Shown: positions 1-10,512, counted from the first letter of the stretch. The stretch: DNA of 64,000 nt from Duganella sp. 1411 (GCF_017833525.1 NZ_JAFICD010000006.1:310001-374000); one strand, 5' to 3'. Program-made: numbers and translations. The notes: generated by a model not told the origin, from the letters alone.

Positions 1-41
1 TTACATGTTATTCTTGAAATCTTTAATAAAAGGACAGCAAA

Positions 42-821
42 ATGATCGAGGTAACGGGTCTGGCCAAACGCTTCCGCCTGCCTGCGCGCAAAGGAAAAGC
101 CGCGCGGGCGCTCGATCCGCGCGACCACGACGGCTGGTTCCACGCGGTGCGCGACGTCAGCTTCCGCTGCGCGCCGGGCGAGGTGCTGGGGCTGCTCGGC
201 CCCAATGGCGCCGGCAAGACCACCACGCTGCGCCTGCTGTCGACCGCGCTCAAGCCCGACGCCGGCAGCATCCACGCCAACGGCGTCGACCTGCTGCACA
301 ATCCGCTGGTGGCGCGCCAGCACATCGGCTTCCTGTCCGGCAGCACCGGCCTGTACGGCCGCCTGACCGCGCGCGAAAACGTCGAGTACTTCGGCCGCCT
401 GCACGGCATGCGGCCCGACCAGTTGAAGCGCCGCTGCGACGAGCTGTTCGACCTGCTGCAAATGCACGAGTACGGCGACAAGCGCGCCGACCAGCTTTCC
501 ACCGGCATGAAGCAGAAATGCTCGATCGCCCGCACCGTCGTGCACCAGCCGAAGATCGTCATCCTCGACGAGCCGACCACCGGCCTCGACGTGATGGCGG
601 CCAAGGTCTTGCTCGACTTTATCGCCAGCTACAAGGCGCTGGGCGTGCCGCTGATCTTCTCCACCCACCATCTGCACGAGGTGGAAAAGCTGTGCGACCG
701 GGTCTGCGTCATCAACCACGGCAAAACCGCCTTCCACGGCACGGTCGACGCGCTGCGCCAGCTGGGCGGCAGCGCCGATCTGTACGACGCCTTCGTCGGC
801 GTCATCAACCGGGGGGACTGA
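42..821 (+). CDS. natA: ABC transporter ATP-binding protein, NatA type
   Basis: The 259-residue protein is a cytoplasmic nucleotide-binding subunit that would power the permease encoded 3 bases downstream. Visible motifs are Walker A GPNGAGKT (53-60), signature LSTGMKQK (152-159) and Walker B IVILDEP (172-178), followed by the switch His in STHH. About 20 extra residues near 12-33 lie ahead of the usual beta-strand, as in NatA-type cassettes. The start is preceded by AGGACA at a good distance. Family knowledge: NatAB exports Na+ in Bacillus, but proteobacterial homologues are of unproven substrate. The ATPase call is certain; the Na+ role is inference. Confidence 0.88.
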   Translation: MIEVTGLAKRFRLPARKGKAARALDPRDHDGWFHAVRDVSFRCAPGEVLGLLGPNGAGKTTTLRLLSTALKPDAGSIHANGVDLLHNPLVARQHIGFLSGSTGLYGRLTARENVEYFGRLHGMRPDQLKRRCDELFDLLQMHEYGDKRADQLSTGMKQKCSIARTVVHQPKIVILDEPTTGLDVMAAKVLLDFIASYKALGVPLIFSTHHLHEVEKLCDRVCVINHGKTAFHGTVDALRQLGGSADLYDAFVGVINRGD

Positions 822-824
822 GCC

Positions 825-2021
825 ATGTGGACCATCTACCTGAAGGAATTGCTGGAACTGGCGCGCGACCGCAAGACGTTCTTCTTCACCGTCTTCATCC
901 CGGTGATCGCGATGCCCTTGATTTTCACCGGCTTCGGCCTGCTGTCGTCGAGCATGTTCAAGCAAGCCAGCGAGGCGCAAATGACGTACGCGATGTTCGG
1001 CAAGGAGCATGCGCCGCAACTGGCCGCCCGCTTCGCCGCCGAGAAAGGCTTGCGCGAGGTGGCGCTGGCCGGCCCCGGCGAGATCAAGCGCGCCATCGGC
1101 GACGAGCGCATCAAGTTCGCGCTGGTGATCCCGCCCGGGCTGGAAGACCAGCTGGCGCGGCACGAGCAAGGCGTCATCCAATTGCACTACAACAGCGCCT
1201 CCGCCATCGATATCACCCGCAGGCGCGTGACGGCGGTGCTCGGCGGCCACAACACCGCGCTGCGCGAGCTGGCGCTGTCGGACCTCAAGCTGAACAAGGA
1301 CCAGCTGGCCTTCGCGCTCGATCCGCTCAAGCTCGAGGACCATTCGACCGCCGACAAGCGCGAGCAGACCGGCGCCATGATCGGCGGCCTGGTGCCCTAC
1401 ATCCTGTTGATGGTGTGCCTGATCTCGGCGATGTATCCGGCCATCGACACCGGCGCCGGCGAAAAGGAGCGCGGCACCTTGGAGACGCTGCTGCTGGCGC
1501 CGGTCTCGCGCAGCCGCATCGTGCTGGCCAAGTTCCTGATGCTGTTCACCGTCGGCCTGACCTCGGCGCTGCTGATGATCGTCAGCCTGGGCGCGCTGCT
1601 GGTGTTCGGCGCTTCGCTGATGAGCGCGGACGTGGCGCAGATGGCGCGCGCGATCGGCCCGCTCGACCTGGCGATGGTGGCGCTGATGCTGGTGCCGACG
1701 GCGGCCATGTTCGCCGCCATCCTGCTGTCGATCTCGGTGTACGCGAAAAGCTACAAGGAGGCGTCCGGCCTGATCTCGCCGTTGATGATGGTCACCATCC
1801 TGCCCACCCTGGTGGCCCTGCTGCCCGGCGTGGCGCTGAACTGGAGGTGGGCCCTGGTGCCGCTGACCAATGTTTCCCTGGCAATGAAAGAGCTGGTCAA
1901 GGGCACCATGGACTACAGCATGCTGTCGGTGATCATGCTATCGACCACCGTCACCGCCGGCGCCCTGCTGGCCGTGTGCCGCTGGTGGTTCACCCGCGAG
2001 GAAGTTCTGTTCAGAAATTGA
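825..2021 (+). CDS. natB: ABC-2 family permease, NatB type
   Basis: This membrane subunit of the exporter is paired with the ATPase ending 3 bases upstream. It has an N-terminal membrane segment (about 18-42), a soluble extracytoplasmic domain (about 45-185), then a run of hydrophobic segments to the C terminus. The motif EKERGTLE (213-220) just after the first of the C-terminal segments is typical of NatB/ABC-2 permeases, where it lies near the ATPase contact. At 398 residues the length is normal. Substrate is unknown; co-transcription with the natA-like gene is inferred from spacing. Confidence 0.86.
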   Translation: MWTIYLKELLELARDRKTFFFTVFIPVIAMPLIFTGFGLLSSSMFKQASEAQMTYAMFGKEHAPQLAARFAAEKGLREVALAGPGEIKRAIGDERIKFALVIPPGLEDQLARHEQGVIQLHYNSASAIDITRRRVTAVLGGHNTALRELALSDLKLNKDQLAFALDPLKLEDHSTADKREQTGAMIGGLVPYILLMVCLISAMYPAIDTGAGEKERGTLETLLLAPVSRSRIVLAKFLMLFTVGLTSALLMIVSLGALLVFGASLMSADVAQMARAIGPLDLAMVALMLVPTAAMFAAILLSISVYAKSYKEASGLISPLMMVTILPTLVALLPGVALNWRWALVPLTNVSLAMKELVKGTMDYSMLSVIMLSTTVTAGALLAVCRWWFTREEVLFRN

Positions 2022-2240
2022 TGACAACAAGCATACCAAATCGGGCAAGTTGTCTATTCAAGCAAGGTGCCGGCGGCCGCGTTCTGGTCGGCCGTTTGCG
2101 CACTCTGGCGCGCTGTTTCCGCCGCCCATCGCAATGGCGCCCCATGTCCAGAACAATTTCAATACAATGCCATCATGTGAAAAGTGTATGGCCGTGCAGA
2201 AATGCTGGTTGTGCGGCGGCAGAATCATTCGGGAGTCGGC

Positions 2241-3134
<894 letters not shown>

Positions 3135-3143
3135 GGCGGCCGC

Positions 3144-6100
3144 ATGTTCGCCATCGCCTGTTTCGAAGCGCGCCAGCGCCTCAAGCTGCTCTCGACCTGG
3201 GTCTACTTCTTCGGTTTCCTGGCGCTGTCGCTGCTGTGGATGGCCGCCGCCGGCGGCTACTTCAAGGAGGCCAGCGTCACCTTCGGCAGCCTGGCGATCA
3301 ATTCGCCGCGTTCGCTGATGTTCACCGTCAGCGCGCTCGGCTCGCTCGGGGTGGTGGTGATGGCGGCCATGATGGGCCGCTCGGTGCAGCAGGATTTCGA
3401 GTACGACATGCAGCACTTCTTCTTCAGCGCGCCGATCAAGAAGCACCAGTACATGTTCGGCCGCTTCCTCGGCGCCTACTTCACCCTGGCGGTGATCTTC
3501 ACCAGCATCATCCTCGGCGCCTGGCTGGGCAGCATGTTGCCGGGCATCGACCCCGAGCGGCTGGGGCTGCCCGGCGTGATGGGCTACCTGATCCCCTATC
3601 TGGTGGTCATCCTGCCCAACATCTTCATCTTCGGCGCCGTGTTCTTCATCCTCGCGGCGCTGACGCGGCGCATGCTGCCGGTCTACATCAGCAGCGTGGT
3701 CATGCTGATCGGCTACATCGTCGCCCCCGGCCTGGCGCGCGACCTCGACTATAAAACGCTGGCCGCGCTGATCGACCCGTTCGGCACCACGGCGGTGCTG
3801 CGCCTGACCGAGTATTGGCCCATCATCGAGCGCAACACGCGCATGGTGTGGCCCGAGGGCGTGTACCTGCTCAACCGCGTGCTGTGGTCGTCGTTCGCGC
3901 TGGCCGGCCTGCTGCTGGGCTACTGGCGCTTCCACTTCATCGCCACCATCGACAGCGGGCCCGGCGGCAACAGCAACCGCGGCGAGGGCGAAACCCCGCC
4001 CCAGCTGTCGGCCACCTCGACCAATACGCGGGAAACGCCGGACTTCGCGTCGCGCAACCTGGCCGGCCTGCTGCTCAAGATGAGCTGGCTGAACCTGCGC
4101 GAGACCACCAAGAACATCTACTTCCTCGTCATCGCGCTGGCCGGCGTGCTGATGATGTTCGCCAGCGCGCTGGACATGGGCTCGATGTTCGGCACCAACA
4201 CCTACCCCGCCACCTACCTGGTGCTCGAATCGGTGTCGGACACGTTCCAGCTGTTCATGCTGGTGATCACCACCTTCTACGCGGGCGAGCTGGTGTGGCG
4301 CGAGCGCGAGGCGCGCATGGCGCAAATGCTCGACGCGCTGCCGATCCCCAGCTGGCTGCCGCTGCTGGCCAAGCTGTTCGCGCTGATCGGCCTGCAAGCC
4401 ATGCTGATGGCGGTCGTCATGCTGTGCGGCATGGCGATCCAGATCTTCCAGGGCTATTTCGTCCTGGAACCGGGGCTGTACCTGTACCAGCTGTTCCTGA
4501 TCCAGCTGCCCGGCTACGCGCTGGCGGCGGTGCTGGCGATCGCGCTGCAGGTGCTGATCAACCAGCGCTACCTGGGCTATTTCGCGATGATCCTGTACTA
4601 CGTCGCCACGGTGACGATGGTATCGCTGGGCATCGACCAGCCGCTGGTGGCGTACGGCGAGATGCCGCACTTCGTCTACTCGGCCATGAACGGCTTCGGC
4701 CACTACCTGCCGCGCGAGCGCTGGTTCGAGGCCTACTGGGGCGGCGCCGCGCTGCTGATGGTGGTGGCCTCGCTGCTGTTCTGGGCGCGCGGCACCAACG
4801 ACGGCTGGCGCCAGCGCCTGCGGCTGGCGCGCCACGCGCTGACCGGGCCGGTGCTGACGGCGATCGCGGCCGGCGCGCTGATCTTCGCCGGCGCCGGCGC
4901 GGTGCTGTTCTACAACACGCACATCGTCAACTGCTACAAGTCGGCCTATCACAAGGACGCCGACCGCGCCGACTACGAGCGCAAGTACAAGAAATACGCC
5001 GCGCTGCCGCAGCCGCGCATCACCGACGTCAAGCTCGACGTCGCCATCACGCCGGAGCGGCGCAGCCTCGCGGTCAAGGGCCGCTACCTGCTGCAGAACA
5101 AGACCACGCTGCCGGTCACCGACATCATCATCCATCAGGACCCCGACGCCACCGGCTACCAGGCGCGCTTCAGCCAGGCGGTGCGGGCCGGCCTGCGCGA
5201 CGCCGAGCTCGGCTTTTACAGCTACAAGCTGGTCCAGCCGCTGGCGCCGGGCGCGCGCATGGCGCTCGAGTTCGAGGTGGATTTCGCACCGAAGGGCATC
5301 CTCGGCATGGGCCAGGACACGCCGGTGGTCTACAACGGCACCTTCTTCAACAACAGCGTGCTGCCGCACATCGGCTACCAGCAGGAAAACGAACTGAGCG
5401 ACGCGCGCGACCGCCGCAAGCACCATCTGGTGGCGCGCGAACGCATGTTGCCGCGCGACGACGCCGGCGGCCTGGCCAACAATTTCATCAACAACGACGC
5501 CGACTGGATCGGCTTTGACGCCACCGTCAGCACCAGCGCCGACCAGGTCGCCATCGCGCCGGGCACGCTGGTCAGGGACTGGACCAGCAAGGGGCGCCAC
5601 TACTACCACTACAAGATGGACCAGCCGATGCTGAACCTGTACGCCTTCCAGTCGGCGCGCTACCTGGTCAAGCGCGACTGGTGGCAGGATGTCGGCATCG
5701 AAATCTACTACCATCCGGGGCATGAATACAACCTCGAGCGGATGGACAAGGGCATCAAGGAATCGCTGGATTACTACACGCGCAACTTCGGACCGTATCA
5801 GCACAAGCTGGTGCGCATCGTCGAATTCCCGCGCTACGGCACGTTCGCGCAATCGTACCCGAGCACGATACCGTACTCGGAATCGTTCGGCTTCATCGCC
5901 AAGGTCAACGACAACAATCCGAAGGACATCGACTACCCGTTCTACGTGACGGCGCACGAAGTGGCGCACCAGTGGTGGGGCCACCAGCTGGTGCCCGGCA
6001 ACACGCGCGGCGGCAGCGTGCTGAGCGAGACGCTGGCCGAATACTCGGCGCTGATGGTGATGAAGAAGAATTTCGGCGCCAACAAGATGCGCCGCTTCCT

Positions 6101-6728
6101 GCACTACGACCTGTACCAGTACCTGGTCGGGCGGGCGCTGGAGCGCAAGAAGGAATTACCGCTGGCCGACAACGAAAACCAGAACTACATCCAGTACCGC
6201 AAGGGCAGCCTGGCGATGTACCAGCTGCAGGATGTGCTGGGCGAGGGCAAGATCAACGCCGCGCTGAAGGAGTTGCTGGCGCGGCACGGGCGCAGCGGCG
6301 GGCCGTATCCGAGCGTCTCGGTGCTGGTCGAGGCGCTGCGTGGCATCACGCCGCCGGAATACGCCTACCTGATCGACGACCTGTTCAACCACATCGTGCT
6401 GTATGAAAATCACGCGGTGTCGGCGACGGCACGCAAGCTCAGCGATGGCAGGTACGAGGTCAGCTTCGTCGTCAGCACGGCCAAGGTGCGCGCCAGCGAC
6501 CAGGGCGAGGAGCGCGACGTGGCGTTGAAGGACTACATCGACATCGGCGTCGACGACAAGGACGGCAACAGCCTATACCGCGAGCGCAAGCTCGTCGAGC
6601 GCAAGGACAACAGCTACACGGTCATCGTCGGCGGCCGTCCGGCCAAGGCCGGCATCGACCCCGACAACAAGCTCATCGACCGCAAGCCCGACGACAACCT
6701 GATCAACGTCGAACTGCAAGCGCAATAA
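3144..6728 (+). CDS. ABC-2 permease fused to an M1-family metallopeptidase domain
   Basis: A 1194-residue fusion. Residues 1-270 form a first ABC-2 membrane module and about 305-590 a second. The last membrane segment (about 568-588) is preceded by Arg-rich sequence, which puts the following domain outside the cytoplasm. Residues about 620-1194 are M1 peptidase-like: HEVAH at 938-942 supplies two zinc ligands and the general base, and E962 in VLSETLAEY is the likely third ligand, one residue further than usual. The exopeptidase GxMEN motif is not present; the equivalent stretch reads TIPYSES. Proteins of this build are known in databases as ABC permease/M1 aminopeptidase, but substrate and the reason for the fusion are unknown. 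It shares an operon with the ATPase ending 9 bases upstream. Confidence 0.88.
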   Translation: MFAIACFEARQRLKLLSTWVYFFGFLALSLLWMAAAGGYFKEASVTFGSLAINSPRSLMFTVSALGSLGVVVMAAMMGRSVQQDFEYDMQHFFFSAPIKKHQYMFGRFLGAYFTLAVIFTSIILGAWLGSMLPGIDPERLGLPGVMGYLIPYLVVILPNIFIFGAVFFILAALTRRMLPVYISSVVMLIGYIVAPGLARDLDYKTLAALIDPFGTTAVLRLTEYWPIIERNTRMVWPEGVYLLNRVLWSSFALAGLLLGYWRFHFIATIDSGPGGNSNRGEGETPPQLSATSTNTRETPDFASRNLAGLLLKMSWLNLRETTKNIYFLVIALAGVLMMFASALDMGSMFGTNTYPATYLVLESVSDTFQLFMLVITTFYAGELVWREREARMAQMLDALPIPSWLPLLAKLFALIGLQAMLMAVVMLCGMAIQIFQGYFVLEPGLYLYQLFLIQLPGYALAAVLAIALQVLINQRYLGYFAMILYYVATVTMVSLGIDQPLVAYGEMPHFVYSAMNGFGHYLPRERWFEAYWGGAALLMVVASLLFWARGTNDGWRQRLRLARHALTGPVLTAIAAGALIFAGAGAVLFYNTHIVNCYKSAYHKDADRADYERKYKKYAALPQPRITDVKLDVAITPERRSLAVKGRYLLQNKTTLPVTDIIIHQDPDATGYQARFSQAVRAGLRDAELGFYSYKLVQPLAPGARMALEFEVDFAPKGILGMGQDTPVVYNGTFFNNSVLPHIGYQQENELSDARDRRKHHLVARERMLPRDDAGGLANNFINNDADWIGFDATVSTSADQVAIAPGTLVRDWTSKGRHYYHYKMDQPMLNLYAFQSARYLVKRDWWQDVGIEIYYHPGHEYNLERMDKGIKESLDYYTRNFGPYQHKLVRIVEFPRYGTFAQSYPSTIPYSESFGFIAKVNDNNPKDIDYPFYVTAHEVAHQWWGHQLVPGNTRGGSVLSETLAEYSALMVMKKNFGANKMRRFLHYDLYQYLVGRALERKKELPLADNENQNYIQYRKGSLAMYQLQDVLGEGKINAALKELLARHGRSGGPYPSVSVLVEALRGITPPEYAYLIDDLFNHIVLYENHAVSATARKLSDGRYEVSFVVSTAKVRASDQGEERDVALKDYIDIGVDDKDGNSLYRERKLVERKDNSYTVIVGGRPAKAGIDPDNKLIDRKPDDNLINVELQAQ

Positions 6729-6731
6729 ACT

Positions 6732-6819
6732 CCGGGGTCAGGTCCACCATTTCTACACGAGCTGTGCCGTAACGCTTGATACGGCACAGCTCGTGTAGAA
6801 ATGGTGGACCTGACCCCGG
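6732..6819. repeat. Perfect 39-bp inverted repeat, GGGGTCAGGTCC family, copy 1
   Basis: Two 39-base arms are exact reverse complements around a 10-base loop. The element fills the space between two convergent genes, starting 3 bases after one stop codon and ending 5 bases before the other, so it could serve as a bidirectional terminator. A second copy shares the outer 25 bases. Inference: termini of this type resemble REP-like sequences mobilised by Y1 (RAYT) transposases; no such gene is in the window. Confidence 0.9.
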
Positions 6820-6824
6820 ATCTA

Positions 6825-8363
6825 TTAGGCAACTTTGAAGACGCTGACGATGGCCCGCAAGTCGTCGGCCTGGTCGTTCAGCGACGCGGCGGCGGCCGCC
6901 GCCTGCTCCACCAGCGCGGCGTTCTGCTGCGTCACCTGGTCCATCTGGATCACCGCCTGGTTGACCTGCTCGATGCCCGCGCTCTGCTCGTGGCTCGCCG
7001 AGCTGATCTCGCCCATGATGTCGGTGACCCGCTGGATGCTGTCGACCACGTCGCTCATCGTCATGCCCGCCTGCGTGACCAGCACGCCGCCGGCGCCGAC
7101 CTGCGCCAGCGAGTCGTCGATCAGCGTTTTGATTTCCTTGGCCGCCGTGGCGCTGCGCTGCGCCAGGTTACGCACCTCGCTGGCCACCACCGCGAAGCCG
7201 CGGCCCTGCTCGCCCGCGCGCGCCGCTTCCACCGCCGCGTTCAAAGCCAGGATGTTGGTCTGGAAGGCGATGCCGTCGATCACGCCGATGATGTCGGCGA
7301 TCTTGCGCGACGCGCCGCTGATCCCCTCCATCGTCTCGACCACGTCGGCTACCACCGTGCCACCGCGCCGCGCCACCTCCGACGCCTTGGCCGCGAGCTG
7401 GTTGGCCTGGCGCGCGTTGTCGGCATTCTGCCTGACGGTCGAGGTCAGCTCTTCCATCGACGCGGCCGTCTCCTCCAGACTGGAGGCTTGCTCCTCGGTG
7501 CGGGCCGACAGGTCCATGTTGCCGGCGGCGATCTCGCCCGACGCGGTGGCGATGCCCTCCGTGCCGTGGCGCACGTCGTGCACGATGCCGAGCAGGCCGT
7601 CGTTCATCGCGCGCAGCGCGCGCAGCAGGCGGCCCGTCTCGTCGGCGCTGCCGACCGCGATGGTCGACGTCAAATCCTTGTTGGCGACGGCCACGGCGAT
7701 GTCCACCGCCTGGTTCAGCGGCACGGTGATGCCGCGCGTCAAACGCCAGGCGCACACGGCACCCAGCGCCAGCACCGCCAGCCCGAAGCCGATCATGAAA
7801 CGGCGGCTGTGGCGGTAGGTCGCCTCGATCTCGGCGGCGTTGTCGTCGATGCTCTTGCGCTGCAGGTCCAGCAGGCCGCTTAGCGACGCCAGATACGCCT
7901 TGCCGTCCGGCGTGAAGCGCTGGTCGAGCACTTGGCCGGCCTCCTCCAGCTTGCCTTCCTTCTTCAGCGCGACGATGGCGTCGCGCGAGGCCAGGTAGCG
8001 CTTGCGGTTGGCCTTCATCTGCTCGAACAGCGTTTTTTCGTGTTCGGTCTCGAGCAACGGCTCGACGGTCTTTTGCAGGTTGTTGACTTCGGCGGTGGAG
8101 GCGGCGGTCTCCTCGGCGAAGAACGGCCCGAGCGACGGGTCGGCGCTCTTCGAGATGGCCGACGTGCGGCGCACGCTGGTGTGGATCAGCCGATACCAGT
8201 CGCCGATCATGCGTTCCTTGGCCAGCGGCTGGCGCATCATGTCGCGGGTGGCCTCGGCCACGTCTTGCAGATGGCTGATGCCGATCACGGTCATCAACGT
8301 CATCATGGCGAGCACCAAGCCAAAGCCCGCCGCGAGGCGCGTGCCGATTTTCAAATTTTTCAT
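6825..8363 (-). CDS. Methyl-accepting chemotaxis protein
   Basis: A 512-residue chemoreceptor. TM1 lies at about 11-30, a four-helix-bundle sensor spans 31-188, TM2 lies at 189-208, and a HAMP segment leads into a long signalling coiled coil. The highly conserved hairpin tip that binds CheA and CheW is at about 362-400 (FQTNILALNAAVEAARAGE). The protein ends without the NWETF-type pentapeptide that tethers CheR/CheB. Ligand unknown. Its 3' end faces the perfect inverted repeat and its promoter region is shared with the divergent cupin gene. No other chemotaxis gene is nearby, so it is an orphan receptor. Confidence 0.93.
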   Translation of the reverse strand: MKNLKIGTRLAAGFGLVLAMMTLMTVIGISHLQDVAEATRDMMRQPLAKERMIGDWYRLIHTSVRRTSAISKSADPSLGPFFAEETAASTAEVNNLQKTVEPLLETEHEKTLFEQMKANRKRYLASRDAIVALKKEGKLEEAGQVLDQRFTPDGKAYLASLSGLLDLQRKSIDDNAAEIEATYRHSRRFMIGFGLAVLALGAVCAWRLTRGITVPLNQAVDIAVAVANKDLTSTIAVGSADETGRLLRALRAMNDGLLGIVHDVRHGTEGIATASGEIAAGNMDLSARTEEQASSLEETAASMEELTSTVRQNADNARQANQLAAKASEVARRGGTVVADVVETMEGISGASRKIADIIGVIDGIAFQTNILALNAAVEAARAGEQGRGFAVVASEVRNLAQRSATAAKEIKTLIDDSLAQVGAGGVLVTQAGMTMSDVVDSIQRVTDIMGEISSASHEQSAGIEQVNQAVIQMDQVTQQNAALVEQAAAAAASLNDQADDLRAIVSVFKVA

Positions 8364-8600
8364 GGTAAAAATTGCCGGTCAGGGCAGTATCGGAAGTAAA
8401 GAAGTGGCGCGGCGATCGCGACCGCGCATCGGGCAGAAGAAGTAAGTTGCCCCAAAGAACCATCAGTTTATCATGGAAATTAATTTACTGCTGAAATATG
8501 GTATCGGTGATAACAAGCTGTTAAACATATCGGGATGGCAATCCACGGCCGGTGTGGAACTGCTATCATCGACCGATATCAAAGACGCAACGGGAGACAT

Positions 8601-8930
8601 ATGCGCATCACGGACATCGGCTTCAGCACCACCGACTGGGCGCAGGTTGAGGCGACCACGCATCCGGGCGAGACCGGCAGCGCTTACTGGCGCACGCGGC
8701 AATTCGGCGCGATCCGGGTGCGCATGGTGGAGTACACGCCGGGCTACGTGGCCGACCATTGGTGCGTCAAAGGCCACATCCTGTTCTGTCTCGAAGGCGA
8801 GCTGCACACGGAACTGGAGGACGGCCGCACCTTCACGCTCACGCCCGGCATGAGCTACCAGGTCGCCGACAACGCCGAGCCGCACCGTTCATCGACGCCG
8901 TCGGGCGCCAAGCTGTTTATCGTCGACTGA
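8601..8930 (+). CDS. Small single-domain cupin protein
   Basis: A 109-residue single cupin. The barrel carries DHWC (52-55), KGH (57-59), E65 in LEGELHTEL and H95 in EPHRS as candidate metal ligands. The pattern resembles proteins annotated as DHCW-motif cupins, whose function is not established. I start it at MRITDIG because GGGAG lies just upstream; a longer reading from position 8535 adds 22 unconvincing residues. It is divergent from the chemoreceptor gene and followed at once by a large palindromic repeat. Confidence 0.75.
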   Translation: MRITDIGFSTTDWAQVEATTHPGETGSAYWRTRQFGAIRVRMVEYTPGYVADHWCVKGHILFCLEGELHTELEDGRTFTLTPGMSYQVADNAEPHRSSTPSGAKLFIVD

Positions 8931-8938
8931 GCGTCCCT

Positions 8939-9112
8939 CGGAATCACGTAGGGCGGATTAGCGGGCGAGGCCCGCTAACCGCCCAGGGGCCCATCGATGA
9001 AACGGCCTACCTGCCGGTAGGCCTTAAGAGCGCAGCGTAATCGGCCATGCATGCGTTATCGACGGCTCACAGATGGCCGATTACGGCGTTCCGCCTAATC
9101 CGCCCTACGAAA
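8939..9112. repeat. 174-bp structured palindromic element, copy 1
   Basis: The outer arms GTAGGGCGGATTA (8948-8960) and its reverse complement (9096-9108) pair perfectly. Inside lie three further perfect stems: 6 bp (8961-8966 with 8970-8975), 7 bp (9004-9010 with 9017-9023) and 10 bp (9040-9049 with 9073-9082), so the strand can fold as a cloverleaf. Copy 2 at 56927-57100 differs at four bases by my reading. The element sits between the cupin stop and the hipA stop. No coding function is likely. Confidence 0.9.
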
Positions 9113-9144
9113 ATCGGCCGGAGTTGGCGGCATCAGGCTGGCTT

Positions 9145-10512
9145 TCACCCTAGCCCTGCCGGCGCCAATTGCGCGCACATATCGTTGAGCACGACATGCC
9201 GGATGGCGCGCAGCAGGCGCAGTTCGCCGGCGATATGCGCGCCGGCGGCGCCCGGATCGGGGCAGCGCTCCGCTTGCGCCCGGATCTCGGCTTCTATCTC
9301 TACCATCAATTTGTCGGCGGCGGCCGGGAGCGCCCCCAGCAGCCGATCGAGTTCCCGCGCCGCAGTGCCGCGCGCCAAGCCCAGACCGGCCGCCGCCGCC
9401 AGCACGTGCTCGCGCCGCACATCGCCAAAGGTCCTGGCGCCCGGCAGCGAGAACGCCAGTTCGCTGTGCGGCCACTTGGCGTTCTCGGCGGCGAAGGCGC
9501 GCGTGTCGTAGACGGTGGTGCACAGCATGTCATAAGCCGGCGCGACGTCGATACCGTTCGCGTCGACCGTGAACGAGATGTTTTTCAGATGGTTGTCGCC
9601 ATTGCCGATCAGAATGTTGAAGGCCACCCAGCGGTACAGCTGCAAGCGCGCCGCCACTTTGGCCCGGCACAGGCCGATCGCCTCGACCAGCGTATCCAGA
9701 TGCGCGGCCGAGTATTTGAAGTTGCGCGCCTTGTTGAGCAGCTGACAGGTGTCGATCACATGGCGCCGCCTGACCTGGTCGACCTTGTCGGCCACAGCGG
9801 CGCGGGAGGCTGGCGGCGCGATGCGGTCGAAGCGGTCGATCAGATAAACCGGCTGCGGCGCGTACAGCCGATGCACGTCGGGCACGTTCATGCCCACGCG
9901 CCGCGCCAGGCGCATGATGAAATACTCGTTCATCACCGATGCCGGATAGTCGCCGCCAGGATGGTTGGGCTTGAGGATCTGTGTGGATGGCGTGGCGGGC
10001 AGCGGCTCGTACAGCTCGCCGCCGTCGAGGATCACCAGCATCTTGTGCTGGGCGCCGGCCAGCGACATGCGCTTGGGCGCGTCCCTGGTCAGCGGCGCCT
10101 GCGCGAGGTTGAGTATGCGGTGATTTAGCTCGGCCAGCGGCAACGGACGCACGCCGTGCTGCGACGCGCGGTCCGGTGCGCCGGGATCGCGCAGCACCAG
10201 CGAGCCGGCCGACTCCGAACCGAAATAGGCCAGCAGTCCGAAGGCGTCATCGGCGTTCAACTGCGCGTCTTTGGCGAGCGTTATCCGCAACGCCTCCTCG
10301 GGCAGCAGATTGTCGAAGTACCATTGCACCGGACGGTTGGACGCGCCATCGGCGTGCGACGCCCGGGCGCGCGCCAACGCCGGCGACAGGTCGAAGCCTG
10401 CGGCGGAGCTGCGCCACTGTTCGGCATATTCGAACTGCCACAGATCGTTTTGCTCGCGCAGCCAGCCGACCAGATCGCGATTGACCATGACCTCCAGCTG
10501 GCGCGCACTCAT
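9145..10512 (-). CDS. hipA: HipA-family serine/threonine kinase toxin
   Basis: A 455-residue HipA-like kinase. In E. coli, HipA phosphorylates GltX and provokes growth arrest; here the target is unknown. Visible features are the N-terminal HipA domain (DNLLPEEALR), the ejectable P-loop with S150 in MSLAGAQ (same number as the E. coli autophosphorylation site), K181 in ILKP, the catalytic loop GDNHLKN (D306, N311) and the metal-binding motif DVAPAYD (D328). No key residue is missing, so it should be active. Its start overlaps the hipB stop by ATGA, giving a coupled hipBA operon. Confidence 0.9.
   Translation of the reverse strand: MSARQLEVMVNRDLVGWLREQNDLWQFEYAEQWRSSAAGFDLSPALARARASHADGASNRPVQWYFDNLLPEEALRITLAKDAQLNADDAFGLLAYFGSESAGSLVLRDPGAPDRASQHGVRPLPLAELNHRILNLAQAPLTRDAPKRMSLAGAQHKMLVILDGGELYEPLPATPSTQILKPNHPGGDYPASVMNEYFIMRLARRVGMNVPDVHRLYAPQPVYLIDRFDRIAPPASRAAVADKVDQVRRRHVIDTCQLLNKARNFKYSAAHLDTLVEAIGLCRAKVAARLQLYRWVAFNILIGNGDNHLKNISFTVDANGIDVAPAYDMLCTTVYDTRAFAAENAKWPHSELAFSLPGARTFGDVRREHVLAAAAGLGLARGTAARELDRLLGALPAAADKLMVEIEAEIRAQAERCPDPGAAGAHIAGELRLLRAIRHVVLNDMCAQLAPAGLG

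Noticed and set aside
8759..9040. Open frames whose ends encode the same peptide (HVGRISGRGPLTAQG) here and near 57000.
   Set aside because: The shared peptide is merely a translation of the 174-bp repeat. No independent coding signal exists.
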